Assembly: GCA_958477305.1 (NCBI GenBank)
Contig: CAUEFI010000003.1
Location: 124,001-188,000 of the forward strand
Source of the DNA: HGM12998 sp900756495
Lineage (GTDB): Bacteria > Bacillota > Clostridia > Oscillospirales > Oscillospiraceae
Direction of reading: 5' to 3'
DNA: 64,000 nucleotides
The translations under genes and the position numbers were made by a program. The notes under the pieces are model-generated. The model saw nothing but the letters and a program-made list of their open reading frames with translations. It made no database searches and had not been told where the DNA came from. Positions 25,208-33,208 of the stretch are shown here, one piece after another (position 1 is the stretch's first letter; each line of letters begins with the position of its first letter).

Positions 25208-26259
25208 AGGGAAAGCTGGTCCAGCCCAGCCTCTGCCGGAGCTGCTATTCCCAGATGCTCGTAAGCACGCCGGGTCACACAGCGCCCCCTGGGGGTCCGT
25301 GTTAGAAAGCCCATCTGCATCAGGTAGGGCTCATATACATCCTCCAGTGTCACGGATTCCTCGTTGATAGTAGCGGCCAGGGTCTCCAACCCCACCGGCC
25401 CGCCACTGTAATTCAGAATGATGCTCTCCAGCATGCGCCGGTCCACGGCATCCAACCCCAGATAGTCCACTTCCAAGGCTGTGAGCGCCTGATCTGCCAC
25501 AGCACGGGTGATGACACCTCCCGCCCTCACCTGGGCGAAATCCCGAACCCGGCGCAGCATCCGGTTGGCAATGCGGGGGGTACCGCGGGAACGGCGCGCA
25601 ATCTCCATCGCCCCTTCTTCCTCAATGGGGACCTCCAGAATCCCTGCCGATCGAGTGACAATGAGGCAGAGCTCCTCCGGCGTATAGAGCTCCAGCCGCA
25701 GCGTTACGCCAAAGCGATCCCGCAGAGGCGCAGAGAGCTGCCCTGCCCGGGTAGTGGCCCCTATGAGGGTAAATCTCGGCAGATCCAACCGGATGGAGTT
25801 GGCAGAAGGTCCCTTGCCAATGATGATATCAATGGCGAAGTCCTCCATCGCGGGGTATAGAATCTCCTCTACCGAGCGATTGAGCCGGTGGATCTCATCT
25901 ACAAATAGAATGTCGTTCTCCGCCAAATTGGTCAGAAGAGCGGCCAAATCGCCGGGCTTCTCAATGGCGGGGCCGGAGGTAATACGGATATTTACCCCCA
26001 TCTCATTGGCAATGATGCCGCTGAGCGTCGTCTTTCCCAGGCCCGGAGGACCGTGGAGAAGCACATGATCCAGCGGTTCCCCCCGCATTTTGGCAGCCTG
26101 GATAAATACCTCCAAGTTTCCCTTGGCCTTCTTTTGCCCAATATACTCCCGCAAAGTCCTGGGACGAAGAGAGCCCTCGCTTTCATCGTCTCGCGTAAGG
26201 GATGTGGTCACCAGCGGCTCCTCAGTCTCAAAGCCGCTGTCGGAAAAATCGATGCTCAA
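25204..26259 (-). CDS. ruvB: Holliday junction branch migration helicase RuvB
   Basis: A 351-residue AAA+ motor that works with RuvA to drive branch migration. The text LRPRTLREYIGQKKAKGNL opens the AAA domain, LLHGPPGLGKTTL is Walker A, ILFVDEIHRLNR Walker B, and IGATTRAGQLSAPLRDRFG holds sensor 1 and the arginine finger. The C-terminal winged helix binds DNA (YLMQMGFLTRTPRGR). The start codon appears to be TTG, with AGGAAG 9 bases upstream. It lies downstream of ruvC and ruvA with a 91-base gap after ruvA. Confidence 0.97.
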   Translation of the reverse strand: MSIDFSDSGFETEEPLVTTSLTRDDESEGSLRPRTLREYIGQKKAKGNLEVFIQAAKMRGEPLDHVLLHGPPGLGKTTLSGIIANEMGVNIRITSGPAIEKPGDLAALLTNLAENDILFVDEIHRLNRSVEEILYPAMEDFAIDIIIGKGPSANSIRLDLPRFTLIGATTRAGQLSAPLRDRFGVTLRLELYTPEELCLIVTRSAGILEVPIEEEGAMEIARRSRGTPRIANRMLRRVRDFAQVRAGGVITRAVADQALTALEVDYLGLDAVDRRMLESIILNYSGGPVGLETLAATINEESVTLEDVYEPYLMQMGFLTRTPRGRCVTRRAYEHLGIAAPAEAGLDQLSL

Positions 26260-26350
26260 ATACTCTCACTTCCTTCCCGCCCACAGAGGCGGCAGCAGTC
26301 AAATGCGTTTCAACTGCACGCGCCTCTGGGAGGCGACCTGTGCGGCACGC

Positions 26351-26953
26351 TTACTTTACCATCCTTTTTAAGGCCTGCCGGATGATCTCCTCCAGTCCAA
26401 GGGCCTCCATATCAACGCCCTTAAGGGCGATATTGATCTCCCCCTGAGAGTATCCCAACACCGCCAAGGCAGCGGCGGCCTCGCTGGCCTTGTTCTCCGG
26501 GATAACGGTGACTCCGGTGCCGCCATAGCTCTCACCGGCGGAGGCGATCTGCCCCTTCGCCAGCTTATCCTTCAACTCCAGAATAATCCGCTGAGCGATC
26601 TTCTTCCCGATGCCGGGGGCTGCGGTCAACGCCTTCTCGTCGCCGGTAATCACCGACATCGCCAACGCTTCCGGGGTAGCTGCAGAGAGGATGGAGAGGG
26701 CCGCCTTGGGTCCCACCCCGGAAACCCCGATCAGGAGCTGAAAGCAATTGAGCTCATTTTCTGTGGCAAAGCCATAGAGCTCCATGGCGTCCTCCCGAAC
26801 ATTCAGATAGGTAAACAGCTTGGACTCCTCGCCCACCTTGAGGCGGGAGAGAGTATGATTGGTAGTCCGGCAGGCATAGCCTACTCCTCCGCAGTCGATG
26901 ACAGCCAGATAAGGGGCTACATGGGCCACAGGGCCTTTCACATAGTAAAACAT
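26351..26953 (-). CDS. ruvA: Holliday junction DNA-binding subunit RuvA
   Basis: A 200-residue protein in the usual three parts: an OB fold (FYYVKGPVAHVAPYLAVIDCGGVGYAC), two helix-hairpin-helix motifs (LIGVSGVGPKAALSIL and LTAAPGIGKKIAQRII), and a C-terminal domain III that contacts RuvB. It binds four-way junctions as a tetramer. The ATG at 26953 was taken because it opens the conserved OB fold; the frame runs upstream through ruvC without a likely start. It is 10 bases after ruvC. Confidence 0.97.
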   Translation of the reverse strand: MFYYVKGPVAHVAPYLAVIDCGGVGYACRTTNHTLSRLKVGEESKLFTYLNVREDAMELYGFATENELNCFQLLIGVSGVGPKAALSILSAATPEALAMSVITGDEKALTAAPGIGKKIAQRIILELKDKLAKGQIASAGESYGGTGVTVIPENKASEAAAALAVLGYSQGEINIALKGVDMEALGLEEIIRQALKRMVK

Positions 26954-26963
26954 CGCTTCACTC

Positions 26964-27497
26964 CTACTTGTTCCGTACCGCATACCGGCCGCTCCCAGGG
27001 CGGGCGGCATCCGGGCTCTGGAGGCGCGAGGTATAGGAGCGGGCATGACACAGTGCAACCGCCACCGCATCGGCCGCGTCATCTGGTTTGGGAACGGCTT
27101 TCAGGTTCAGCAGCCGCTTGGTCATATCCATCATCTGCCGCTTCTCCGCTTTGCCGTAGCCTGTCACAGCCAGCTTAATCTGAGAGGGAGAGTACTCGAA
27201 AATCGGGACTCCAGCCCGCTCTGCTTCGGTCAGGATTACCCCTCTGGCTTGCGCGACTCCAATTCCGGTTGTGATGTTGTTGGTAAAGAAGAGCTCCTCC
27301 ACTGCCATAGCCTGGGGCCGAAACAGCTCAAAAAGCTGCCCCATATCACCGGCAATCTGCAGAAGTCTTGCCGGCAGCATTTCTCCGGCGGGGGTAGTGA
27401 TGGTCCCGCATTGCAGCAGTCTGGCGTTCCCTCGGTTCGCCTCCAGCACACCAAAGCCAATGGTGGCAAAGCCGGGGTCAATGCCCAAAATAATCAT
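26964..27497 (-). CDS. ruvC: Crossover junction endodeoxyribonuclease RuvC
   Basis: A 177-residue RNase H-fold nuclease that resolves Holliday junctions. Catalytic acids are visible in ILGIDPGFATIGFG, MAVEELFF and KPDDAADAVAVAL. A short extra tail (PDAARPGSGRYAVRNK) follows the core. The ATG at 27497 has GGAGG 6 bases upstream. It heads the ruvC-ruvA-ruvB-ATPase operon, and the promoter seems to use sequence inside the preceding xerD terminator. Confidence 0.96.
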   Translation of the reverse strand: MIILGIDPGFATIGFGVLEANRGNARLLQCGTITTPAGEMLPARLLQIAGDMGQLFELFRPQAMAVEELFFTNNITTGIGVAQARGVILTEAERAGVPIFEYSPSQIKLAVTGYGKAEKRQMMDMTKRLLNLKAVPKPDDAADAVAVALCHARSYTSRLQSPDAARPGSGRYAVRNK

Positions 27498-27527
27498 AAC
27501 GGACCTCCTCATATCCATACAGATGAT

Positions 27528-27556
27528 AGTTTACCACAAACGGGGCCGGAACGCAA
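27528..27556 (-). promoter_or_regulatory. ruvC promoter overlapping the xerD terminator
   Basis: On the minus strand TTGCGT (27551-27556) and TAAACT (27528-27533) have a 17-bp spacer. The -35 box is in the apex of the terminator hairpin. Confidence 0.5.
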
Positions 27557-27571
27557 TGCGTTCCGGCCCCG
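27541..27571 (-). terminator. xerD terminator
   Basis: A 15-bp perfect stem (CGGGGCCGGAACGCA and complement) with a very small loop, followed by GTTTGT on the minus strand, 44 bases past the xerD stop. Confidence 0.75.
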
Positions 27572-27614
27572 TCTGCTTAGAAGGAGGGGGTCCAAAGTCC
27601 GTCTCTGCAATATT

Positions 27615-28493
27615 CTATGCGCGCGGATGGGCTTTGTTGTATACATCTTTCAATTTTTGATTCACCAGCTGGGCATAGATCTGTGTGGAAGAGATATCGG
27701 CATGTCCCAACATTTCCTGAATTGAGCGCAGATCAGCCCCATTTTCCAGCAAATGAGCCGCAAAAGAGTGCCTGAGGGTATGGGGAGTAATTTCCTTCCG
27801 GATTCCCGCTTTCTCCTGATAATGCTTGATAATCTTCCAAAAGCCCTGACGGCTCATACGCTCACCGCTCATATTGACAAAAAGGGCGCGCTCATCAGGG
27901 CGCTCCACCATCTGCGGCCGCACATGATCTACATAGTCCTGGAGGGCCCGGACTGCAGCGGGATACAGCGGAATCACCCGATCATGGGCCCGGCCCGGAC
28001 AACGGACAAAACCGGCCGCCAGATTCAAGTGCTCCAAATCCATGCCGATGAGCTCGGAGACCCGTATTCCGGTCGCATAGAGGAGCTCTAACATGGCCTT
28101 ATCCCGGCAGCCCTTGGCGTCACCGGCATTGGGCTGCTCCAGAAAGAGCTCTACCTCTTTGCTGGTCAGAATCTGCGGGAGCTTTCGCTCCACTTTGGCA
28201 GGAGCCAGCCCTCTCGCCGGATTGATCGATACGCGTCCCGCTCCCAACATATATGTATAAAACGATTTCAGGGAGGCCAGGCTGCGGGTTACCGTGGCCA
28301 CCGACCTTCCTTTGCTGGACAGATATTTCATATACCGCTCCACATCGCTCTGTGCGGCCTGCTCCGGTTGAATATGTTCCCCATCCAGCCACCGGAAATA
28401 CTGTCCTACATCCCGCAGATAGGAGCTTAGGGTGTTGTCGGAAGCCTTCTTATCCAACAGCAAATAGTGCTCATAGCCTTTTAAATCATCCAT
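27615..28493 (-). CDS. xerD: Tyrosine recombinase XerD
   Basis: A 292-residue tyrosine recombinase that, with XerC, resolves chromosome dimers at dif. An N-terminal SAM-like core-binding domain (YEHYLLLDKKASDNTLSSYLRD) precedes the catalytic domain with TGIRVSEL (Arg), HTLRHSFAAHLL (His-x-x-Arg), LGHADISSTQIYAQL (His and the nucleophilic Tyr). The length and lack of integrase extras argue for a housekeeping enzyme rather than a phage integrase, and the spoIIM neighbour is the same as in Bacillus, where xerD/ripX is near spoIIM. AAGGTG precedes the ATG. Confidence 0.93.
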   Translation of the reverse strand: MDDLKGYEHYLLLDKKASDNTLSSYLRDVGQYFRWLDGEHIQPEQAAQSDVERYMKYLSSKGRSVATVTRSLASLKSFYTYMLGAGRVSINPARGLAPAKVERKLPQILTSKEVELFLEQPNAGDAKGCRDKAMLELLYATGIRVSELIGMDLEHLNLAAGFVRCPGRAHDRVIPLYPAAVRALQDYVDHVRPQMVERPDERALFVNMSGERMSRQGFWKIIKHYQEKAGIRKEITPHTLRHSFAAHLLENGADLRSIQEMLGHADISSTQIYAQLVNQKLKDVYNKAHPRA

Positions 28494-28529
28494 CCGTACA
28501 ACACCTTCCGATCACTCTCTCGCCATCAA

Positions 28530-29162
28530 TCAGGGAATTACCAGCGCCCCTGCCGCTCCAGCCACTAGGGCAGGAACGGCAAAATACTCCAATAAGATAC
28601 ACACACATAGCGCAGCGGCACACCAGCCGCAACGAATAAAGTAATCTTTTCCATAACAGGCGCTTCGCCTGTTTTCCCCAAGGAAACGGCTCGCCAGAGT
28701 TCGGGCTGCCGCCAAGCTCTGCACGCCCAAAACAAAAAGTACGGGAATCGAAATCAGTCCTGTTACGCCAAACAGCAGAAAGGCAAGCAGTCCTCCAACT
28801 CCCCCGAACATACGCACAAAAGCGGAAATGGAGAAAGCCAGCAAGAATCCCCGCACCGCAAACAGAACGGGAATCCCCACCAGCCCCAGAGCGGTAAAGC
28901 CAAGCAAAACAGTCAGAAGCGGCCAGCGTAATACCTCCCAAATTAAAGGAAGCACAGATGGAACCAAAGCGCTCCCTCCCTGTATGGAGGTCAGAAATCC
29001 CTGTAAATACGCAGTCAGACTGTCCAGCCCGCTTCCTCCCACACTTGAAATCGCGAGACATCCAACCAGACCGCCCGCAAAAAAGAACGCCGCAGCTGCC
29101 GCCAGCGCGGTCCACTGCCCCGAAACCGGTACATCCCATATCCCCGCAATCGGCCTGTGCAT
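28530..29162 (-). CDS. spoIIM: Stage II sporulation protein M (SpoIIM family)
   Basis: A 210-residue membrane protein with about five membrane segments. LLGFTALGLVGIPVLFAVRGFLLAF and FLLFGVTGLISIPVLFVLGVQSLAA are typical of SpoIIM, a subunit of the DMP complex (with SpoIID and SpoIIP) that remodels septal wall during engulfment. A second open frame overlaps this one in another phase but has no membrane pattern and is rejected. The xerD neighbour supports the assignment. A SpoIID-like protein is encoded 5 kb away at 34237-35901. The similarity is moderate, so paralogues of the same superfamily remain possible. Confidence 0.78.
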   Translation of the reverse strand: MHRPIAGIWDVPVSGQWTALAAAAAFFFAGGLVGCLAISSVGGSGLDSLTAYLQGFLTSIQGGSALVPSVLPLIWEVLRWPLLTVLLGFTALGLVGIPVLFAVRGFLLAFSISAFVRMFGGVGGLLAFLLFGVTGLISIPVLFVLGVQSLAAARTLASRFLGENRRSACYGKDYFIRCGWCAAALCVCILLEYFAVPALVAGAAGALVIP

Positions 29163-29235
29163 TCACCGTCACCCCCGAAAAATTGTATGCGCACGCGGCG
29201 GGGATTAGAAGACAGGCCCGGATGAGGTTTATATC

Positions 29236-29264
29236 AATATACGCCTTCTCAGCCGAATGCGCAA
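29236..29264 (-). promoter_or_regulatory. Candidate spoIIM promoter
   Basis: TTGCGC (29259-29264) and TATATT (29236-29241) on the minus strand, 17-bp spacer. The 29163-29474 gap also holds an AT-rich stretch at 29280-29340 and the scfB terminator, and no gene. Confidence 0.5.
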
Positions 29265-29345
29265 GGAATCAAAGGCAATTATTTCATTTTTGTCTATTAT
29301 GCCAAAGTATTATGTTTACAGAATTATGTAAATATAATAAACAAA

Positions 29346-29378
29346 CACATGGGCACCGCCCGCTGCAGTGCCCATGTG
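29346..29378 (-). terminator. Terminator of the SCIFF maturase gene
   Basis: An 11-bp perfect stem (CACATGGGCAC and complement) with an 11-base loop, followed on the minus strand by TTTGTTTATTAT. Confidence 0.85.
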
Positions 29379-29474
29379 AATTCAAAATATTGTGTCCGCA
29401 AGTTGTTTCTTCGCTAAATATGGATTTTTACAGCACACCAGATTACAATTCGTAATATAACACTTTGTATACCC

Positions 29475-30836
29475 CTACTCCGCCATACCGGCCTCGATTG
29501 CCTTCAGCGCGATAGCACACTCCAGCCGCTTGCGTTCCAATTCACACCCTACTCGATGCGGTTTTTTTATGTCGCCGTTGACAAGCAGATTGGATGCGCT
29601 GCAGCCGCCGGAACAATAAAATCTTGCCCAGCAGTTTCGGCACTCTTCTCTAGTATAGATATTGAGAGAGGCAAATCTGCGGGACAGCTCTTTATCGAAG
29701 GTCCTGTCGTACAGACTGCCCAGCCTGTATGCCTCGTTGCCCACGAACTGATGACAGGGATAGATATCTCCCTCTGGCGTAATCGCCACATATTCGCAGC
29801 CTGCACCGCACCCGCGCAGCCGTTTGATGACACAGGGCCCCTGAGCCAAATCCACGTTGAAATGAAAGAAATTGATCCCCGGATGGTCCCGCAGATATTC
29901 TGCCAGACGCTCATACTCAGCCTTTAGCGCGGGCAGGTCGGCCTCCTGCAGCGCATAGGGATCCTCTTCCTTCCCTACCACCGGCTCTACCGAGATATTT
30001 TTTCCAATTGCGGCCAGGGCCTTTACATCCTCCGCAAAGTCTTTGTGAAAACGGGTAAAGGTCCCGCGCAGGTAGTAATCTTTTTTCCCGCGGCCTGCTA
30101 TCAGCTTTTTAAATTTAGGCACAATGACCTCATAGCTTCCCTTTCCGTTGACGGTGGGACGCAGGTCGTCATTTACCTCTTGCCGGCCATCCAGAGACAA
30201 AACGGCGTTCGACATCTCGCGGTTGATATATTCAATGGTTTCATCGCTGAGCAGGACGCCGTTGGTCGTAATCGTAAAGCGGAAACACTTACCGTGCTTT
30301 TCCTCAATAGAACGGGCATACTCCACCGCCCGCTTTACAGTCTCCATAGCCATGAGGGGCTCGCCGCCAAAGAAATCAACCTCAATGTTCCGCCGGTGCC
30401 CCGACTTCTCAATAACAAAGTCAATGGCCCGCTTGGCGGTTTCATAATCCATGGTCATCCGGTGGCCTGTGCCAAAGTCTCCGGTGGAGGCAAAGCAGTA
30501 TTTGCAGCGCAGGTTACAGTCGTGGGACACATGGAGGCAGAGGGCCTTCACCAGGGCCTGCTGCTGCATGGAGGCCGCCTTTTCCCGATCGATATAGTCG
30601 TCCTTTTCAAAGAGAAGACCCTCATCAGCCAAGCTGCGCAGCTCCTGCCAAGCCTCCTCCAGTGCGTTCGGGTCAAACTGGGCCAGTACGGACTTAATCT
30701 CCTCCGGACAATGCTCCGCCATAGGCGGCGTCACCTGCTCCAACAGGCGGTAGGTCAGCTCATCCAGCACGTGAACTGCGCCGCTGTTGACGTCCACTGC
30801 AACATTGACGCCTAGCGCTTGAAAGGTATGTACCAT
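29475..30836 (-). CDS. scfB: SCIFF peptide maturase, radical SAM/SPASM thioether-forming enzyme
   Basis: A 453-residue radical SAM enzyme that installs thioether bridges between cysteines and downstream residues of the SCIFF peptide. The N-terminal ~85 residues form the precursor-binding (RRE-like) part. Cys107, Cys111 and Cys114 (CNLRCKYC) hold the SAM cluster, and FFGGEPLMA is the SAM-binding GGE region. The C-terminal SPASM domain has CGAGCEYVAITPEGDIYPC and CRNCWARFYCSGGCSASN for two auxiliary clusters. The precursor gene lies just upstream. The pair is almost universal in Clostridia, and its biological role is unsettled. Confidence 0.95.
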   Translation of the reverse strand: MVHTFQALGVNVAVDVNSGAVHVLDELTYRLLEQVTPPMAEHCPEEIKSVLAQFDPNALEEAWQELRSLADEGLLFEKDDYIDREKAASMQQQALVKALCLHVSHDCNLRCKYCFASTGDFGTGHRMTMDYETAKRAIDFVIEKSGHRRNIEVDFFGGEPLMAMETVKRAVEYARSIEEKHGKCFRFTITTNGVLLSDETIEYINREMSNAVLSLDGRQEVNDDLRPTVNGKGSYEVIVPKFKKLIAGRGKKDYYLRGTFTRFHKDFAEDVKALAAIGKNISVEPVVGKEEDPYALQEADLPALKAEYERLAEYLRDHPGINFFHFNVDLAQGPCVIKRLRGCGAGCEYVAITPEGDIYPCHQFVGNEAYRLGSLYDRTFDKELSRRFASLNIYTREECRNCWARFYCSGGCSASNLLVNGDIKKPHRVGCELERKRLECAIALKAIEAGMAE

Positions 30837-30868
30837 TTCATCAATTCCTCACTTTTACGCACATGGAA

Positions 30869-30893
30869 AGAGGGTGGGAACTTCCCACCCTCT
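30869..30893 (-). terminator. Hairpin between SCIFF peptide and maturase genes
   Basis: A perfect 12-bp palindrome (AGAGGGTGGGAA and complement) separated by one base, 16 bases after the peptide stop and 33 bases before the maturase start. A T-rich tail is short, so partial termination or RNA end protection is likely. It would give more peptide than enzyme mRNA. Confidence 0.6.
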
Positions 30894-30908
30894 CCATCAG
30901 CGTATTTT

Positions 30909-31049
30909 TTACTGATTCTCGCACTTCTGGTTGGCAACGGTGCAAGAGGTCTTACAGGCGGACTGGCAGGAGGTCTGGCATTCGCCGCAACCGCCATGGG
31001 CGGCGCTGTTTTTCAGGGTCGCGCCGTTGAGCGTCTTCACATGTTTCAT
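30909..31049 (-). CDS. scfA: SCIFF (six cysteines in forty-five residues) ranthipeptide precursor
   Basis: A 46-residue ribosomal peptide with the family's fixed N-terminus MKHVKTLNGATLKNSAA and six cysteines in the C-terminal half, arranged C-G-E-C, then CQSACKTSC, then a last Cys near the end. Leader and core are followed by the modifying enzyme gene. The ATG at 31049 is backed by GGGGAGGG 8 bases upstream. A good sigma-A promoter lies 40 bases further up, so it is transcribed separately from the TIGR04086 gene. Export genes are not nearby. Confidence 0.96.
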   Translation of the reverse strand: MKHVKTLNGATLKNSAAHGGCGECQTSCQSACKTSCTVANQKCENQ

Positions 31050-31083
31050 TCTGGTCTCCCTCCCCTTGTCGGTGATTATAAAA

Positions 31084-31112
31084 ATAATACCATATTCTGT
31101 CGCCAATTTCAA
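31084..31112 (-). promoter_or_regulatory. scfA promoter
   Basis: On the minus strand TTGAAA (31107-31112) and TATTAT (31084-31089), 17-bp spacer, beginning at the stop of the TIGR04086 gene. Confidence 0.75.
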
Positions 31113-31532
31113 TCACTTTCTGCGCTTTTTCTTTCCTTTGGACTGCCCGCCGCCAAGCAGTCCTGCCACTGCGCCGCCGCACAGAGAAGCGCACAGGAGA
31201 CCAATCCCTCCCGATTCAGGCGCGGCATGAAAGCCGATTACGCCGATGGTCAACAGGAGAAGAAACAGTACGAGTCCGGCGCACAGCCCTACAATCAGTG
31301 CCCGCGCGCCACAGCGTCTCACCGCCATTCTGCCTCCGGCAAAGCTCCCCAATACACACCCAACCAGGGTAAGCTGGTAGATTAGGCCCATGTCCAGCAG
31401 TCCCTTGGAAATACAGGCCGATACAGCCAGCAGAAACAACAGGCAAACCACCAGGGCGCATATGCCTCCCATAATGACGCTCACCATATAGCGGACTGCC
31501 TTCGCCCCTTGGTCCTCCTCAGTCTTCCGCAT
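31113..31532 (-). CDS. TIGR04086 family membrane protein
   Basis: A 139-residue membrane protein with four hydrophobic segments and a basic tail (GGGQSKGKKKRRK). SVIMGGICALVVCLLFLLAVSA and VGCVLGSFAGGRMAVRRCGAR fit the TIGR04086 family, often found beside yajC and the SCIFF genes in Clostridia, as here. The ATG at 31532 was chosen because GGGGAGGG lies 9 bases upstream; another ATG at 31553 has no site. That ribosome site is inside the right arm of a long hairpin. No function is known. Confidence 0.85.
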   Translation of the reverse strand: MRKTEEDQGAKAVRYMVSVIMGGICALVVCLLFLLAVSACISKGLLDMGLIYQLTLVGCVLGSFAGGRMAVRRCGARALIVGLCAGLVLFLLLLTIGVIGFHAAPESGGIGLLCASLCGGAVAGLLGGGQSKGKKKRRK

Positions 31533-31535
31533 AAA

Positions 31536-31593
31536 AACACACCCTCCCCGCATGGATTCTTACTCAATCCAATCCTATGCAGGGAGAGTGTTT
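31536..31593 (-). terminator. Hairpin between yajC and TIGR04086 gene that also covers the ribosome site
   Basis: Two 23-base arms (31536-31558 and 31571-31593) pair with few mismatches around a 12-base loop. On the minus strand the second arm includes GGGGAGGG and is followed by TTTTT and then the ATG. It looks like an intrinsic terminator whose stem also masks the next gene's ribosome site. Confidence 0.65.
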
Positions 31594-31614
31594 GGCATGT
31601 CTACAAAATACGAA

Positions 31615-31950
31615 TTACCGGGACTGAGAGGCGTCAGTGGCGGTACCTTTGGTGGAGATGGCCCATTTGGTGAATTCAATGCGCACCCGATCAGCGCCGG
31701 TCTCCAGGACGATGGTATCCTCCTTCACCGCGCAGATAGTTCCAACAATACCGCCGATGGTAGTAATCTGGTCGCCGATCGTCAGCTCACTGCGCATCTT
31801 GGCTGCGGCCTTTTTCTTCTTGTTCTCAGGCCGGATCAGCAGGAAGTAGAACACGGCAATCAGCACAACAAAGGGCAGAACCATGCCCAACATTCCGCCG
31901 CCGCCTTCGCTGCCCGCAGACAGTACGGCATTGCTCACCTGTAAAAACAA
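31615..31950 (-). CDS. yajC: Preprotein translocase subunit YajC
   Basis: A 111-residue accessory subunit of the Sec-SecDF translocase with one N-terminal membrane segment (MVLPFVVLIAVFYFLLIRPENKKKK, the classic YajC signature) and a small cytoplasmic domain (GDQITTIGGIVGTICAVKED). The start is TTG with GGAGG 8 bases upstream. It has a strong own promoter and lies downstream of tgt, a common arrangement (queA-tgt-yajC). secD and secF are not in the window. Confidence 0.96.
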   Translation of the reverse strand: MFLQVSNAVLSAGSEGGGGMLGMVLPFVVLIAVFYFLLIRPENKKKKAAAKMRSELTIGDQITTIGGIVGTICAVKEDTIVLETGADRVRIEFTKWAISTKGTATDASQSR

Positions 31951-32003
31951 AATGATCCCCTCCGAAAATAAAGTCTAAAAAAATTTAGAATCGCGTAATG
32001 ATT

Positions 32004-32032
32004 ATTATATCGTCTTGTCCATCATTTGACAA
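32004..32032 (-). promoter_or_regulatory. yajC promoter
   Basis: On the minus strand TTGTCA (32027-32032) and TATAAT (32004-32009), 17-bp spacer. Confidence 0.8.
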
Positions 32033-32059
32033 GCCCTTTTGTAAGATTTCCCGAAATGT

Positions 32060-33190
32060 TCACACTCTCCCATTCAGGCGCTCGCTGTACTCCGCCCGAA
32101 ACGCCGTAAATTCTCCCGCGTCCAGAGCGGCACGGATACGGGCCATCAAATCGTTATAAAAATAGAGGTTGTGGAGTACAGCCAGGCGCATAGCAAGCAT
32201 TTCGCCCGCCGCAAAGAGGTGTCTTAGATAGGCCCGAGAGAAGGAGCGGCATACAGGGCAGCCGCACGCCGGGTCAATGGGCCCCTCATCCAGCTTATAC
32301 CGTTCATTTTTCATATTAAGCGCGCCGGACCACGTAAAAAGCTTGGCGTGACGCGCGTTGCGTGCAGGCATCACGCAGTCGAAGAAATCTACTCCCCGTG
32401 CCACCCCTTCAATCAAGTTGGAGGGAGTCCCGACCCCCATCAGATACCGGGGCTTTTCTTTGGGCATCCAGGGCTCTACCGCGTCGATGATATCATACAT
32501 GACCTGAGTAGGTTCTCCCACAGCCAAGCCGCCGATGGCATAGCCCTCACACTCAATTTGGGCAATCTCCTTCATATGCCAGATCCGCAGCTCTGGAAAG
32601 GTGGCCCCCTGATTGATGCCAAAGAGCATCTGCTGCGGATTTACCGCGTCCGGTGAGGCGTTGAGCCGGTCATGTTCGGCCTTGCAGCGCTCCAGCCAGC
32701 GCAGGGTACGCTCACAGGACGCCTTGGCATACTCATAGGTTGCCGGATTTTCCACGCATTCATCAAAAGCCATGGCGATATCTGAGCCCAAATTTGACTG
32801 AATGCGCATAGACTCCTCGGGGCCCATAAAAATTCTTCGTCCGTCAATATGGGAGGCGAAGGTAACCCCCTCCTCCTTAATTTTTCGAAGCCCGGACAGA
32901 GAAAAAACCTGAAAGCCCCCGCTGTCGGTGAGAATGGGGCCGCTCCAGTCCATAAACCGGTGGAGACCCCCCAGCGCCTTCACTGTCTCATCTCCAGGGC
33001 GCAGATGGAGGTGATAGGTGTTAGAGAGCTCAACCTGGCACCCGATTTCCCGGAGATCATGGGCGGAAACCGCCCCCTTGATGGCCCCCTGTGTCCCGAC
33101 GTTCATAAAGACGGGGGTCTGAACCGTGCCGTGGGCGCAGGTAAACGTGCCGCGCCGGGCCCGGCCTTCCGTTTTTATAATCTTAAACAC
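32060..33190 (-). CDS. tgt: tRNA-guanine transglycosylase Tgt
   Basis: A 376-residue TIM-barrel enzyme that swaps guanine-34 for preQ1 in tRNAs with GUN anticodons. Visible motifs are LTDSGGFQVFSL (catalytic-site Asp), GGLAVGEPTQVMYD (base-recognition loop), RYLMGVGTPSNLIEGVARGVDFFDCVMP (with the nucleophilic Asp region) and the zinc site CGCPVCRSFSRAYLRHL. The length is normal for bacterial Tgt. It starts with GTG behind GAGGAG and follows queA by 18 bases. Confidence 0.97.
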   Translation of the reverse strand: MFKIIKTEGRARRGTFTCAHGTVQTPVFMNVGTQGAIKGAVSAHDLREIGCQVELSNTYHLHLRPGDETVKALGGLHRFMDWSGPILTDSGGFQVFSLSGLRKIKEEGVTFASHIDGRRIFMGPEESMRIQSNLGSDIAMAFDECVENPATYEYAKASCERTLRWLERCKAEHDRLNASPDAVNPQQMLFGINQGATFPELRIWHMKEIAQIECEGYAIGGLAVGEPTQVMYDIIDAVEPWMPKEKPRYLMGVGTPSNLIEGVARGVDFFDCVMPARNARHAKLFTWSGALNMKNERYKLDEGPIDPACGCPVCRSFSRAYLRHLFAAGEMLAMRLAVLHNLYFYNDLMARIRAALDAGEFTAFRAEYSERLNGRV

Positions 33191-33208
33191 ACAAAAACTC
33201 CTCGCTGT

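Noticed and set aside
27615..28493. Phage or integrative-element integrase
   Set aside because: Length, domain plan and the spoIIM neighbour fit housekeeping XerD; there are no attachment repeats or other mobile genes.
28486..29172. Alternative minus-strand frame of 228 codons over spoIIM
   Set aside because: It is shifted relative to the SpoIIM frame and lacks the regular hydrophobic segments; the SpoIIM frame has a ribosome site and family motifs.
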